5,340 bases of DNA from Oscillospiraceae bacterium (lineage in GTDB: Bacteria > Bacillota > Clostridia > Christensenellales > Aristaeellaceae), in NCBI GenBank assembly GCA_031266295.1, contig JAISBH010000251.1:1-5340 (forward strand). Reading direction: 5' to 3'. Both the position numbers and the translations under genes were made by a program. The notes under the pieces are model-generated. The model was given only the letters and a program-made list of their open reading frames with translations, was not told the origin of the DNA and made no database searches. Of the stretch, positions 1 through 5,314 are shown one piece after another (position 1 is the stretch's first letter; every line of letters starts with the position of its first letter).

Positions 1-68
1 AACGCCCCCCGTCCCCCCGAAGGGGGGTGCACGGGAGTTTCGGGACTCTGTCCCGGACCCTGCGAAGG

Positions 69-177
69 GCTATCCGCCCTTTCGAATCCTGACCAGGCTT
101 CGCCTGGACCATCGTTTGCACACAATCCATCGGTTTCGGCCAGCCGGTTATATCCGATAGTCTATCTCGCAACGCAA
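69..177 (+). repeat. Direct repeat, copy 1 (~109 bp)
   Basis: This copy matches 263-370 in the same orientation. The first 47 bases differ at one position (87 versus 281), and the tail carrying tccgatagtctatctcg (153-169) is also conserved. The middle (about 116-152) has diverged and contains a 1-bp length change. It holds a 6-bp hairpin, ccaggc/ttc/gcctgg, at 93-107 and a small palindrome at 156-166. Uneven conservation, with palindromic blocks kept and the middle drifting, suggests a structured dispersed intergenic element. I do not recognise a named family. Confidence 0.85.
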
Positions 178-215
178 CCCGTCCCCCGTTCTCCCGTTCC
201 AAGCCCCGGGGGAGG

Positions 216-245
216 TCGGGAGGGGGATCGCAATCCCCTTCCCGA
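216..245. repeat. 13-bp stem palindrome with CGCA loop
   Basis: Bases 216-228 pair with 233-245 over 13 positions, with one G:T wobble, around the four-base loop cgca. Positions 224-245 match 5279-5300 at 18 of 22 bases in the same orientation. It is therefore one of a set of related palindromes on both sides of the gene block. No T-run follows it, so I do not call it a terminator. Confidence 0.65.
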
Positions 246-262
246 AGGCGCGGATGCGCCGC

Positions 263-370
263 GCTATCCGCCCTTTCGAAACCTGACCAGGCTTCGCCTG
301 GACCATCGTGACACACATTCTACCGGCTTCGGACCGCCGCCCGTGTCCGATAGTCTATCTCGTAACGTAA
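263..370 (+). repeat. Direct repeat, copy 2 (~108 bp)
   Basis: This is the second copy of the element at 69-177, offset by 194 bp at its start and 193 bp at its end. The hairpin ccaggc/ttc/gcctgg is unchanged at 287-301, and the terminal block tccgatagtctatctcg is at 346-362. The sequence just upstream differs between copies, so only the core is duplicated. Confidence 0.85.
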
Positions 371-402
371 TCGACAACCCTCATCGCCCTCTAAGGGGGC
401 GA

Positions 403-428
403 TGTCGCCGCAGCGACAGAGGGGGTTC
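403..428 (+). repeat. 26-bp inverted repeat, left arm
   Basis: These bases are the exact reverse complement of 5315-5340. The outer 16 bases form their own hairpin, tgtcgc/cgca/gcgaca (403-418), followed by agagggggttc. The inner boundary is sharp, because the arms diverge immediately after base 428. The outer boundary cannot be tested because the right arm ends at the window edge. Confidence 0.85.
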
Positions 429-488
429 TACCTCCCGAGTGCGCTAGCAATCCCAAATTTAGAATTGCCATGTTCAAAAACCTTCCTC

Positions 489-517
489 TTGACAAACCGT
501 GCGCAATCACCTATGAT
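489..517 (+). promoter_or_regulatory. Sigma-70-type promoter of the T-box leader
   Basis: A perfect -35 hexamer TTGACA (489-494) is followed by exactly 17 bp and a near-perfect -10 hexamer TATGAT (512-517). Transcription would start near 524, giving a leader of roughly 480 nt before the ligase start at 1003. A strong constitutive promoter ahead of a T-box is expected, because control is exerted later by attenuation. Confidence 0.85.
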
Positions 518-541
518 TACTCCGTTGCCAGCGCGCAGCTG

Positions 542-577
542 GCGCGAATTTGCAGAATTCCTTTGGGATTCTTACCT
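542..577 (+). repeat. Short palindromic repeat, intergenic copy
   Basis: It matches 2766-2801 inside the kinase gene at 31 of 36 positions. The core is a stem, agaattcc/ttt/gggattct (554-572), in which one G:U wobble replaces the G:C of the other copy and the whole loop differs, so the stem is conserved while the loop drifts. It lies between the predicted transcription start and T-box Stem I and so would be transcribed as a hairpin in the leader. Confidence 0.7.
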
Positions 578-851
578 ATATAACTGGCTATGAGGGAAAT
601 AGTAGCGCCCACGCATCCCACAGAAAGCAGCCGACCGATGAGAGGCGCGGGATATGCGCGCGTGAATACACCCCTCGCGAACGCGGCTTCGTTTGTGAAG
701 CCGGGTTTGCGGCTCCGCTCTGAACCGGCGGCGGGATTGATCCGGCTAACGGTGTAGGCGGCGGCGTGCGTCGCGCGTTAAGCGGCAGGCATGTTCGGCA
801 TGGACGCCGGTCACGCCGTTAAGACTGCGCCATAATAATCGACGCGGTAAA

Positions 852-885
852 CGCAGGTGGTACCGCGAGCAACGCTCGCCCTGCG
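852..885 (+). promoter_or_regulatory. T-box antiterminator
   Basis: Helix A1 is cgcagg/cctgcg (852-857/880-885). The seven-base bulge is TGGTACC (858-864), whose first four bases pair with the tRNA 3' end. Helix A2 is gcgagc/gctcgc (865-870/874-879) with loop aac. This is the canonical antiterminator layout, and its 3' half (872-885) is also the 5' half of the terminator, so the two structures exclude each other. Confidence 0.92.
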
Positions 886-917
886 AGACAGAGATGTCTC
901 GCAGGGTGGGCGTTTCT
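872..917 (+). terminator. T-box intrinsic terminator
   Basis: A 19-bp stem (872-890 with 895-913, two G:U pairs) closes on the loop gaga. It is followed by the short tract tttct and, after two bases, another ttt. The T-run is weak for an intrinsic terminator, but the stem is long and GC-rich. The hairpin ends about 70 bases before the ligase ribosome binding site, so it acts more plausibly on transcription than by hiding that site. Confidence 0.85.
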
Positions 918-984
918 GATTTGGCTAGGATTGTTAAGATTTCCGCCCAGGTTTGGTTGAAGGTTCACTAGAAGAACACGGTTA
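914..984 (+). other. Untranslated spacer between T-box terminator and ligase
   Basis: I see no gene, strong hairpin or promoter in this segment. It is the 5' untranslated RNA left after read-through of the T-box terminator. It contains no remnant of an aminoacyl-tRNA synthetase start that I can recognise. Confidence 0.5.
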
Positions 985-991
985 AGGGAGG
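985..991 (+). promoter_or_regulatory. Ribosome binding site of the ligase gene
   Basis: The purine-rich agggagg lies 11 bases before the ATG at 1003, a slightly long but workable spacing. It supports this start, after which the protein enters the usual ligase N-terminus directly. Confidence 0.65.
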
Positions 992-1002
992 ATTGATCCG
1001 AT

Positions 1003-2631
1003 ATGCCTATCACCCGTTTCCTTGAGTCGAACGCGCGGCAGTGGCCAGACTCAGTCGCGCTGGTGGAGATCAACCCATCGCTGGCGCGTACCGCGTCCGA
1101 CTGGCGCGAGTTTTCATTGGTCGAGACCGCCGCCGAGCCGGGATACCGCAAGGAATTGACATGGCAAGCATTCGACGATCGCGCGAATCAGATAGCCAAC
1201 CTGCTGCTCGGCGCGGGGATAAAGCGCGGCGAGAAGGTCGCGCTGTTGCTGATGAACTGCCTGGAGTGGCTGCCCGTCTACTTCGGGATACTCAAGACCG
1301 GGGCGCTGGCCGTGCCTATGAATTTCCGCTATACGTCCCCGGAGATAGAGTACTGCCTGAAACTGGCGGACTGCAAGGCGCTGATATTCGGGCCGGAGTT
1401 CATCGAACGCGTGGGCGCGCTGCCGGATTCAGGCAGACCTGGGCTGATGTGGTTCATCGGGAACGAGCGCGTCATATTCGCGCGCGATATGGAACGCGAG
1501 GCGGACGCCATGACCGTATCGAATCCGGGCATAACGCTCACCGACGAGGATGACGCCGCGATATACTTCTCTTCCGGGACGACAGGATTCCCTAAGGCGA
1601 TACTGCACGACCACGGCGCGCTGGTCTGCGCGTGCGAGACCGAACAGGCGCACCACGGTCAAACGCGCGAGGATGTGTTCCTGTGTATACCGCCGCTGTA
1701 CCATACGGGTGCGAAGATGCACTGGTTCGGCAGCCTGATGGTCGGCGGCCGCGCTGTGCTGCTGCGCGGCACTCAACCAGAGTGGATACTGCGCGCCGCG
1801 TCCGTCGAGCGCGCGAGCATCGTATGGCTGCTGGTGCCGTGGGCGCAGGATATAATGGACGCAATCGACCGCGGTACCGTGCGGCTGTCGGATTATGATC
1901 TATCGGCGTGGCGGCTGATGCATATCGGCGCGCAGCCCGTGCCGCCTAGTTTGATCAAACGCTGGCGCGCGCTGTTCCCGAATCACGACTATGATACCAA
2001 CTACGGCTTATCGGAATCGACCGGGCCGGGCGCGGTGCACTTAGGGGTAGAGAATCTGCGCAAGGTGGGCGCGATAGGCGTCGCGGGCGCGGGCTGGCAA
2101 GCGAGGATTGTCGGCGACCATGGCGGCGAGACCGCGACGGACGAGGTGGGCGAGCTGATCGTCGCCGGACGCGGCGTGATGAAGGAGTATTACAAGGATC
2201 CGGCGGCGACCGCGGCCGCGCTGAAGGACGGCTGGCTGTACACGGGCGACATGGCGCGCCGCGACGCGGACGGGTTCATCTGGCTGGTCGACCGCAAGAA
2301 GGACGTCGTTATAACCGGAGGAGAGAACCTGTACCCGGTGCAGATCGAGGACTTCTTGAGAGGGTTGGAACAAATAAAGGATGTGGCCGTCATCGGACTG
2401 CCGGACGCGCGGCTGGGCGAGATCGCGGCGGCGATAATTGAACTGAAGCCGGGCGCGGCGCTGACTGAGGCGGATGTGGAGGCGTTCTGCCGGGGACTGC
2501 CTAGGTACAAGCGGCCCAGGCGGATTATATTCGACGCCGTGCCGCGCAACCTGACGGGCAAGATCGAGAAGCCGAAACTGAGGGAGAGATACTGCGCGGC
2601 GCGGCTGGTCGAGGCGGAGACGACGCGGTAG
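1003..2631 (+). CDS. AMP-forming acyl-CoA synthetase/ligase (ANL superfamily)
   Basis: This 542-residue protein has all core motifs of the adenylate-forming ANL superfamily, which activates a carboxylate with ATP to an acyl-AMP and usually transfers it to CoA. Visible are the phosphate loop SSGTTGFPK (190-198), YGLSESTG (334-341, Glu338), YTGD (413-416, Asp416), the hinge region DRKKDVVITGGENLYP (430-445) and NLTGKIEK (516-523), with the catalytic lysine at about 520. The C-terminal PRYKRPR (500-506) is typical of acyl-CoA ligases. Length is normal and the protein is probably cytoplasmic, with no signal peptide seen. A stretch at about 24-50, between DSVALVE and LTWQAFDDRANQ, is longer than usual. 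The acyl substrate (fatty, aryl or other) cannot be read from sequence. No carrier or condensation domain is attached. It is the first gene after the T-box and probably co-transcribed with the kinase. Confidence 0.93.
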   Translation: MPITRFLESNARQWPDSVALVEINPSLARTASDWREFSLVETAAEPGYRKELTWQAFDDRANQIANLLLGAGIKRGEKVALLLMNCLEWLPVYFGILKTGALAVPMNFRYTSPEIEYCLKLADCKALIFGPEFIERVGALPDSGRPGLMWFIGNERVIFARDMEREADAMTVSNPGITLTDEDDAAIYFSSGTTGFPKAILHDHGALVCACETEQAHHGQTREDVFLCIPPLYHTGAKMHWFGSLMVGGRAVLLRGTQPEWILRAASVERASIVWLLVPWAQDIMDAIDRGTVRLSDYDLSAWRLMHIGAQPVPPSLIKRWRALFPNHDYDTNYGLSESTGPGAVHLGVENLRKVGAIGVAGAGWQARIVGDHGGETATDEVGELIVAGRGVMKEYYKDPAATAAALKDGWLYTGDMARRDADGFIWLVDRKKDVVITGGENLYPVQIEDFLRGLEQIKDVAVIGLPDARLGEIAAAIIELKPGAALTEADVEAFCRGLPRYKRPRRIIFDAVPRNLTGKIEKPKLRERYCAARLVEAETTR

Positions 2632-2700
2632 AGCGAACGGGCGGCACGCCGAAGTGAACATTCCTTCCCAAGCGGCATACGCTAAGGAGTAATACCGTTG

Positions 2701-2706
2701 GGAGGG
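2701..2706 (+). promoter_or_regulatory. Ribosome binding site deciding the kinase GTG start
   Basis: GGAGGG ends seven bases before the GTG at 2714, a good spacing. The ATG at 2707 is in another frame and reaches a stop at 2737-2739, so it cannot start the kinase. A second purine run, aaggag (2684-2689), lies 8 bases before a TTG in that same short frame. Confidence 0.7.
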
Positions 2707-2713
2707 ATGTCAA

Positions 2714-4024
2714 GTGACTGTCGCGGCGGAAACAATTGAATATGGCGGCGCGAAGCGTGAAGCGGGCGCGAATCTGCAGAATCCCGAAGGGATTCTTACC
2801 TGTGCTGGCAAGCCCGCCTGGGCTGCCGGTCAGGTATTCTGCCCGTACCGCGTCTGCCCGCTGGGGGCGCACAGCGACCATCAGCACGGCTGCGTGACGG
2901 GTATGGCGCTGGATAAAGGCGTACATTTGTGGTACGCACCCATGCCGGACGGCGTCATGGAACTGACCAGCGATAACTTTGAGGGCGCCGCGCGGTTCAG
3001 CATATCCCATATCCCCTCAAAGATGGGCGACTGGGCCGATCCATTGCGCGGCGCGGTATCGGCGCTGGCCGCCGCTGCGGAGAGTCAGGACGCGTTGGCC
3101 GGATCGGGTTCGGAGCCGAAGCGGCTTCGCACCGGCGTTCGCGCGCATCTGATGGGCGAACTGCCCATCGGCGGGTTATCCTCGTCGGCCGCCGTGATAC
3201 TCGCGCTGCTGACCGCGCTGTGCCGCGTGAACGGGATCGAGATGGACGCTTCCGCGATGATCGACCTGGTCATACACGCCGAAAACGATTACATAGGCGT
3301 AAGAATCGGCGCGCTCGACCCGGCGTGCGAGCTGCTGTGCAGGCGCGGCGAACTGTTCCACTTGGATACGATGACCGGCGAGCGCGAATGGATTCCCGCT
3401 AGTCCGGATATGCCGCCGTTTGATATCACGATATTCTTCAGCGGGTTGTCGCGCAGTCTGGCCGGAACGGTCTACAACCAGCGCGTCGAGGATATGAAGG
3501 CCGCCGCGCTGGCCATGGCCGCCTATGACGGCAAGCCGCTGCGATCGTTTGCGGAGGCGCGGCTGCGCGACGTCCCGCCGGAGACGTATGAATTGTACCG
3601 CCATCGGCTGCCGGAACCGTGGCGCCGCCGCGCGGCCCACTTCTTTACCGAGCAGCAACGCATCCGCGAGGGCGTGGACGCGTGGCGCGGCGGTGATCTG
3701 AAGCGGTTCGGCGCGCTGATATTCCAAAGCGGGGCCAGCACGATCCAGAATATGGAGACCAGTTCGCCGTATCTCGGCAAGATATACGAGACCATATCAG
3801 GCATGGACGGCGTGTACGGCGGGCGGTTCAGCGGCGCGGGGTTCAAAGGATGCTGCATGGCGCTGACCGATCCCACTCGCCGCGATGAGATTCGGGAGCG
3901 CGTGACGGCGGGGTACTTGAGCGCGTTTCCGGAACTGGAGGGTAAGTTCGCGGTCTTCTTCTGCCGAAGCGCGGATGGGATGGCGTTCTCGCACGCGGAC
4001 GCGGCATATTCCTTAAGGTTATGA
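2714..4024 (+). CDS. GHMP kinase, galactokinase superfamily, galacturonokinase-like
   Basis: This 436-residue protein has the three GHMP kinase motifs. Motif 1 is YRVCPLGAHSDHQHG (45-59), motif 2, the ATP loop, is PIGGLSSSAA (151-160), and motif 3 is GGRFSGAGFKGC (369-380). Asp202 in GALD matches the galactokinase catalytic Asp, Arg46 the conserved Arg, and VYNQRVED (253-260) the family's YNxR segment. Where galactokinases read GEHTDY, this reads GAHSDH, so the Glu that contacts the sugar is Ala52. I recall the same change in Arabidopsis galacturonokinase (GAHIDH), which suggests a uronic acid substrate phosphorylated at C1; this is inference. The start is GTG with a strong binding site. Residues 18-30 are encoded by a palindromic repeat. 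The gene follows the ligase by 82 bp with no strong terminator, so both probably share the T-box transcript. A neutral sugar substrate remains possible. Confidence 0.88.
   Translation: MTVAAETIEYGGAKREAGANLQNPEGILTCAGKPAWAAGQVFCPYRVCPLGAHSDHQHGCVTGMALDKGVHLWYAPMPDGVMELTSDNFEGAARFSISHIPSKMGDWADPLRGAVSALAAAAESQDALAGSGSEPKRLRTGVRAHLMGELPIGGLSSSAAVILALLTALCRVNGIEMDASAMIDLVIHAENDYIGVRIGALDPACELLCRRGELFHLDTMTGEREWIPASPDMPPFDITIFFSGLSRSLAGTVYNQRVEDMKAAALAMAAYDGKPLRSFAEARLRDVPPETYELYRHRLPEPWRRRAAHFFTEQQRIREGVDAWRGGDLKRFGALIFQSGASTIQNMETSSPYLGKIYETISGMDGVYGGRFSGAGFKGCCMALTDPTRRDEIRERVTAGYLSAFPELEGKFAVFFCRSADGMAFSHADAAYSLRL
2766..2801 (+). repeat. Short palindromic repeat, copy inside the kinase gene
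   Basis: It matches the intergenic copy at 542-577 at 31 of 36 bases, with a perfect 8-bp stem agaatccc/gaa/gggattct (2778-2796). It is read in frame as residues 18-30 (GANLQNPEGILTC), upstream of motif 1 and likely outside the folded kinase core. This resembles elements such as the Rickettsia palindromic elements, which insert in frame into coding sequence. Confidence 0.65.
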
Positions 4025-5191
4025 CAATGGTTGCAGAGCGAATCTGCATAGGAACTCCACGCCAAGGCGCAGCGCGTCCTCGTCAATGTCGAATCGCGCG
4101 TTGTGGTGCTCCCAAGTGATACCTTTTTCGCGATTGCCGCAGCCTAGGAACGCGTACACGCCGGGGTATTCGCGCAGAAACAGGCCTATATTGTCGGACG
4201 CGCAAAGCGGCGTTTGAGGTTCATACAAGGCGAGTCCGGGTATATAGCCGGCGGCGGCACGCGCTCGTGAGACCGCGCCGGGCGAGTTTATGACGGGCGG
4301 GAGCGACGATAGTTCCTGTATATCGGCGGTTACGCCCCATTCCGCCGCAGTCGCGCGGGTGAGATTATCTATCGCGTCTTTGAACAGCCGATGATGTTCG
4401 GGCTTAAAGAACCTCACGCCGCCTTGCAGCGAGGCCGTGTCGGGGAATATGTTCCCCAGAGTGCCGCCCTCGATGCAGCCGATATGCACAGAGGCGGAGT
4501 CAAGCGGGCTGATCAGTCTGGACGGCAGCGCGGACAGCCTCAGCACGAGATCGCACAACGGCTTGATGGGGTCGAGCGACAGGTCTGGTCGTGAGCCGTG
4601 TCCGCCGCGTCCGGTTAAGGTTATCTTGAATGCGTACAAGCCCGCCATTGCTGGACCGTAGATTATCTGGATCCGTCCCGTCGGGATGGGGGACCATATA
4701 TGCAGCCCGGCGGCCATGCCGATCTCAAGCCTTGATTCGCGCAGCGCATCCAGCAGTTCGACCGCGCCGCCCGAGACCTCTTCGGCCGACTGAAAGCAGA
4801 ATACCACGGGTGCGTGAGGTTCGGTGCGCAACTCGTTCAGCACGACCGCAGCGCCCAGCATCATAGCGGTGTGCGCGTCGTGCCCACAGGCGTGCATCAC
4901 GCCGTCGCACTGTGATTTGTACGGCTGTTCGCTGATTTCCTGGATGGGCAGCGCGTCCATGTCCGCGCGCAGAAGGGTTGCGGGACCGGGGACGGAGCCG
5001 TTGAGTACGGCGTAGAAGCTCTCGCTGTTAGGCGGGCGGACGACGGGGATATTCAGTTCGGCGAGTACGGCGCGGACGGTCTCGCCGGTGGACGTCTCGC
5101 GGTATGATAGCTCCGGGTGCATATGGAAGCCGCGCCTCCAGGCGGTTACGCGGTTGGAGACGGCAGAGGCGGCGGATGTGATGTTGGGCAA
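4019..5191 (-). CDS. M20D-family metal-dependent amidohydrolase (N-acyl-amino-acid/IAA-amino-acid hydrolase type)
   Basis: This 390-residue protein is a typical full-length M20D peptidase-fold amidohydrolase, the family of hippurate, N-acetyl-amino-acid and indole-acetyl-amino-acid hydrolases that cleave an N-acyl bond of an amino acid. The expected metal-site residues are Cys102 and His104 in ACGHDAH (101-107), Glu137-Glu138 in SAEE, His164 in GLHIWS and His362/His363 in EHHNARFDIDE. The N-terminal HMHPELSYRE (23-32) and RADMDALPIQE (75-85) are hallmark segments, and GRGGHGSRPD (194-203) marks the dimerisation domain with His198. No signal peptide is seen, so it is probably cytoplasmic. The start is TTG, fixed by aaggagg seven bases upstream; the next Met, residue 24, falls inside a conserved motif. 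It has its own promoter and overlaps the kinase tail by 6 bp. The exact substrate is unknown. Confidence 0.95.
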   Translation of the reverse strand: MPNITSAASAVSNRVTAWRRGFHMHPELSYRETSTGETVRAVLAELNIPVVRPPNSESFYAVLNGSVPGPATLLRADMDALPIQEISEQPYKSQCDGVMHACGHDAHTAMMLGAAVVLNELRTEPHAPVVFCFQSAEEVSGGAVELLDALRESRLEIGMAAGLHIWSPIPTGRIQIIYGPAMAGLYAFKITLTGRGGHGSRPDLSLDPIKPLCDLVLRLSALPSRLISPLDSASVHIGCIEGGTLGNIFPDTASLQGGVRFFKPEHHRLFKDAIDNLTRATAAEWGVTADIQELSSLPPVINSPGAVSRARAAAGYIPGLALYEPQTPLCASDNIGLFLREYPGVYAFLGCGNREKGITWEHHNARFDIDEDALRLGVEFLCRFALQPLS

Positions 5192-5198
5192 GGGGGAA

Positions 5199-5205
5199 CC
5201 TCCTT
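5199..5205 (-). promoter_or_regulatory. Ribosome binding site deciding the amidohydrolase TTG start
   Basis: Read on the - strand this is AAGGAGG, a full Shine-Dalgarno match, followed by seven bases and TTG at 5191-5189. No in-frame ATG occurs before the conserved N-terminal motif, so the rare TTG start is well supported. Confidence 0.85.
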
Positions 5206-5227
5206 GGGCGTTAGTTGGGTTACGGTC

Positions 5228-5256
5228 AGTATATAGGAAACGGGCGGGGAGATCAA
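5228..5256 (-). promoter_or_regulatory. Probable sigma-70 promoter of the amidohydrolase
   Basis: On the - strand, TTGATC (5256-5251) and TATACT (5233-5228) are separated by exactly 17 bp. Transcription would start near 5221, leaving a leader of about 30 bases that contains the binding site. There is no room for a T-box or other riboswitch, so this gene appears independent of the leader at 592-917. Confidence 0.7.
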
Positions 5257-5278
5257 TCCGTGCATGGTGGCCTTTATA

Positions 5279-5300
5279 GGGATTGAGATCCCCTTCACGA
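5279..5300 (+). repeat. Copy of the 224-245 palindrome
   Basis: It matches 224-245 at 18 of 22 positions in the same orientation and keeps a short stem, gggat/tgag/atccc (5279-5292). It sits upstream of the amidohydrolase promoter on the - strand and just inside the right inverted-repeat arm. Confidence 0.55.
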
Positions 5301-5314
5301 TATCCCCCCTTGGG

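Larger units (their letters stand above)
1..402. other. Gene-free, palindrome-rich intergenic region
   Basis: I find no credible gene here. The stretch is dominated by short GC-rich palindromes: six C and six G around GAA (13-27), cgggac/gtcccg (41-55), aagggc/gccctt (65-81), a 13-bp stem at 216-245, ggcgc/gcgcc (247-260) and an 8-bp stem catcgccc/gggcgatg (382-404). None is followed by a clear T-run, so they look like dispersed intergenic repeats rather than terminators. The two long direct repeats within it are listed separately. Confidence 0.7.
592..917 (+). promoter_or_regulatory. T-box riboswitch (tRNA-sensing leader)
   Basis: This leader is expected to bind a tRNA and to let transcription continue when that tRNA is uncharged. 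Stem I folds compactly: gaggg/ccctc at the base (592-596/672-676), cacgc/gcgtg (610-614/660-664), atccc/gggat (615-619/649-653), then an apical stem (627-632/644-648 with A629 bulged). The expected family elements are present: AGTA on the 5' side of the specifier loop (601-604), GAA on its 3' side (664-666), an AG-bulge-like cagaaagc (621-628), and a GNTG-type apical loop gatgaga (637-643). The specifier lies in 667-670; UAC (Tyr) is the first reading, ACA (Thr) the alternative. At 685-702 there is a further 6-bp hairpin. The T-box core is at 856-867 and the bulge TGGT predicts a tRNA with discriminator A. The next gene is the acyl-CoA ligase, an unusual target. Confidence 0.9.

Noticed and set aside
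13..27. C6/G6 hairpin as a terminator of an upstream gene
   Set aside because: No T-run follows it on either strand, and no gene end is visible in the window.
1..370. Repeats at the left considered as a CRISPR array
   Set aside because: There are only two long copies (~108 bp) with a partly diverged middle, spaced far beyond CRISPR repeat and spacer sizes, and no cas gene is present.
577..584. Possible second promoter at tatataac before Stem I
   Set aside because: No acceptable -35 element sits 16-18 bp upstream, and the TTGACA/TATGAT promoter at 489-517 already explains the leader.
402..593. 63-codon open frame on the + strand
   Set aside because: It starts inside the 26-bp inverted repeat, crosses the promoter and the palindromic repeat, and has no binding site or recognisable protein features.
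734..1000. The 11-base word ggattgatccg occurs at 734-744 and 990-1000
   Set aside because: It could hint at a switch involving the ligase binding site, but the word is short, nearly self-complementary, and no pairing partner explains it. It is probably chance.
819..1151. 110-codon open frame on the - strand
   Set aside because: It runs antisense through the T-box antiterminator and terminator and into the ligase start. It is explained by those features and has no family resemblance.
2041..2661. 206-codon open frame on the - strand within the ligase gene
   Set aside because: It is an antisense shadow of a GC-rich gene with strong motifs on the + strand. Its translation is arginine-rich and unlike any family I know.
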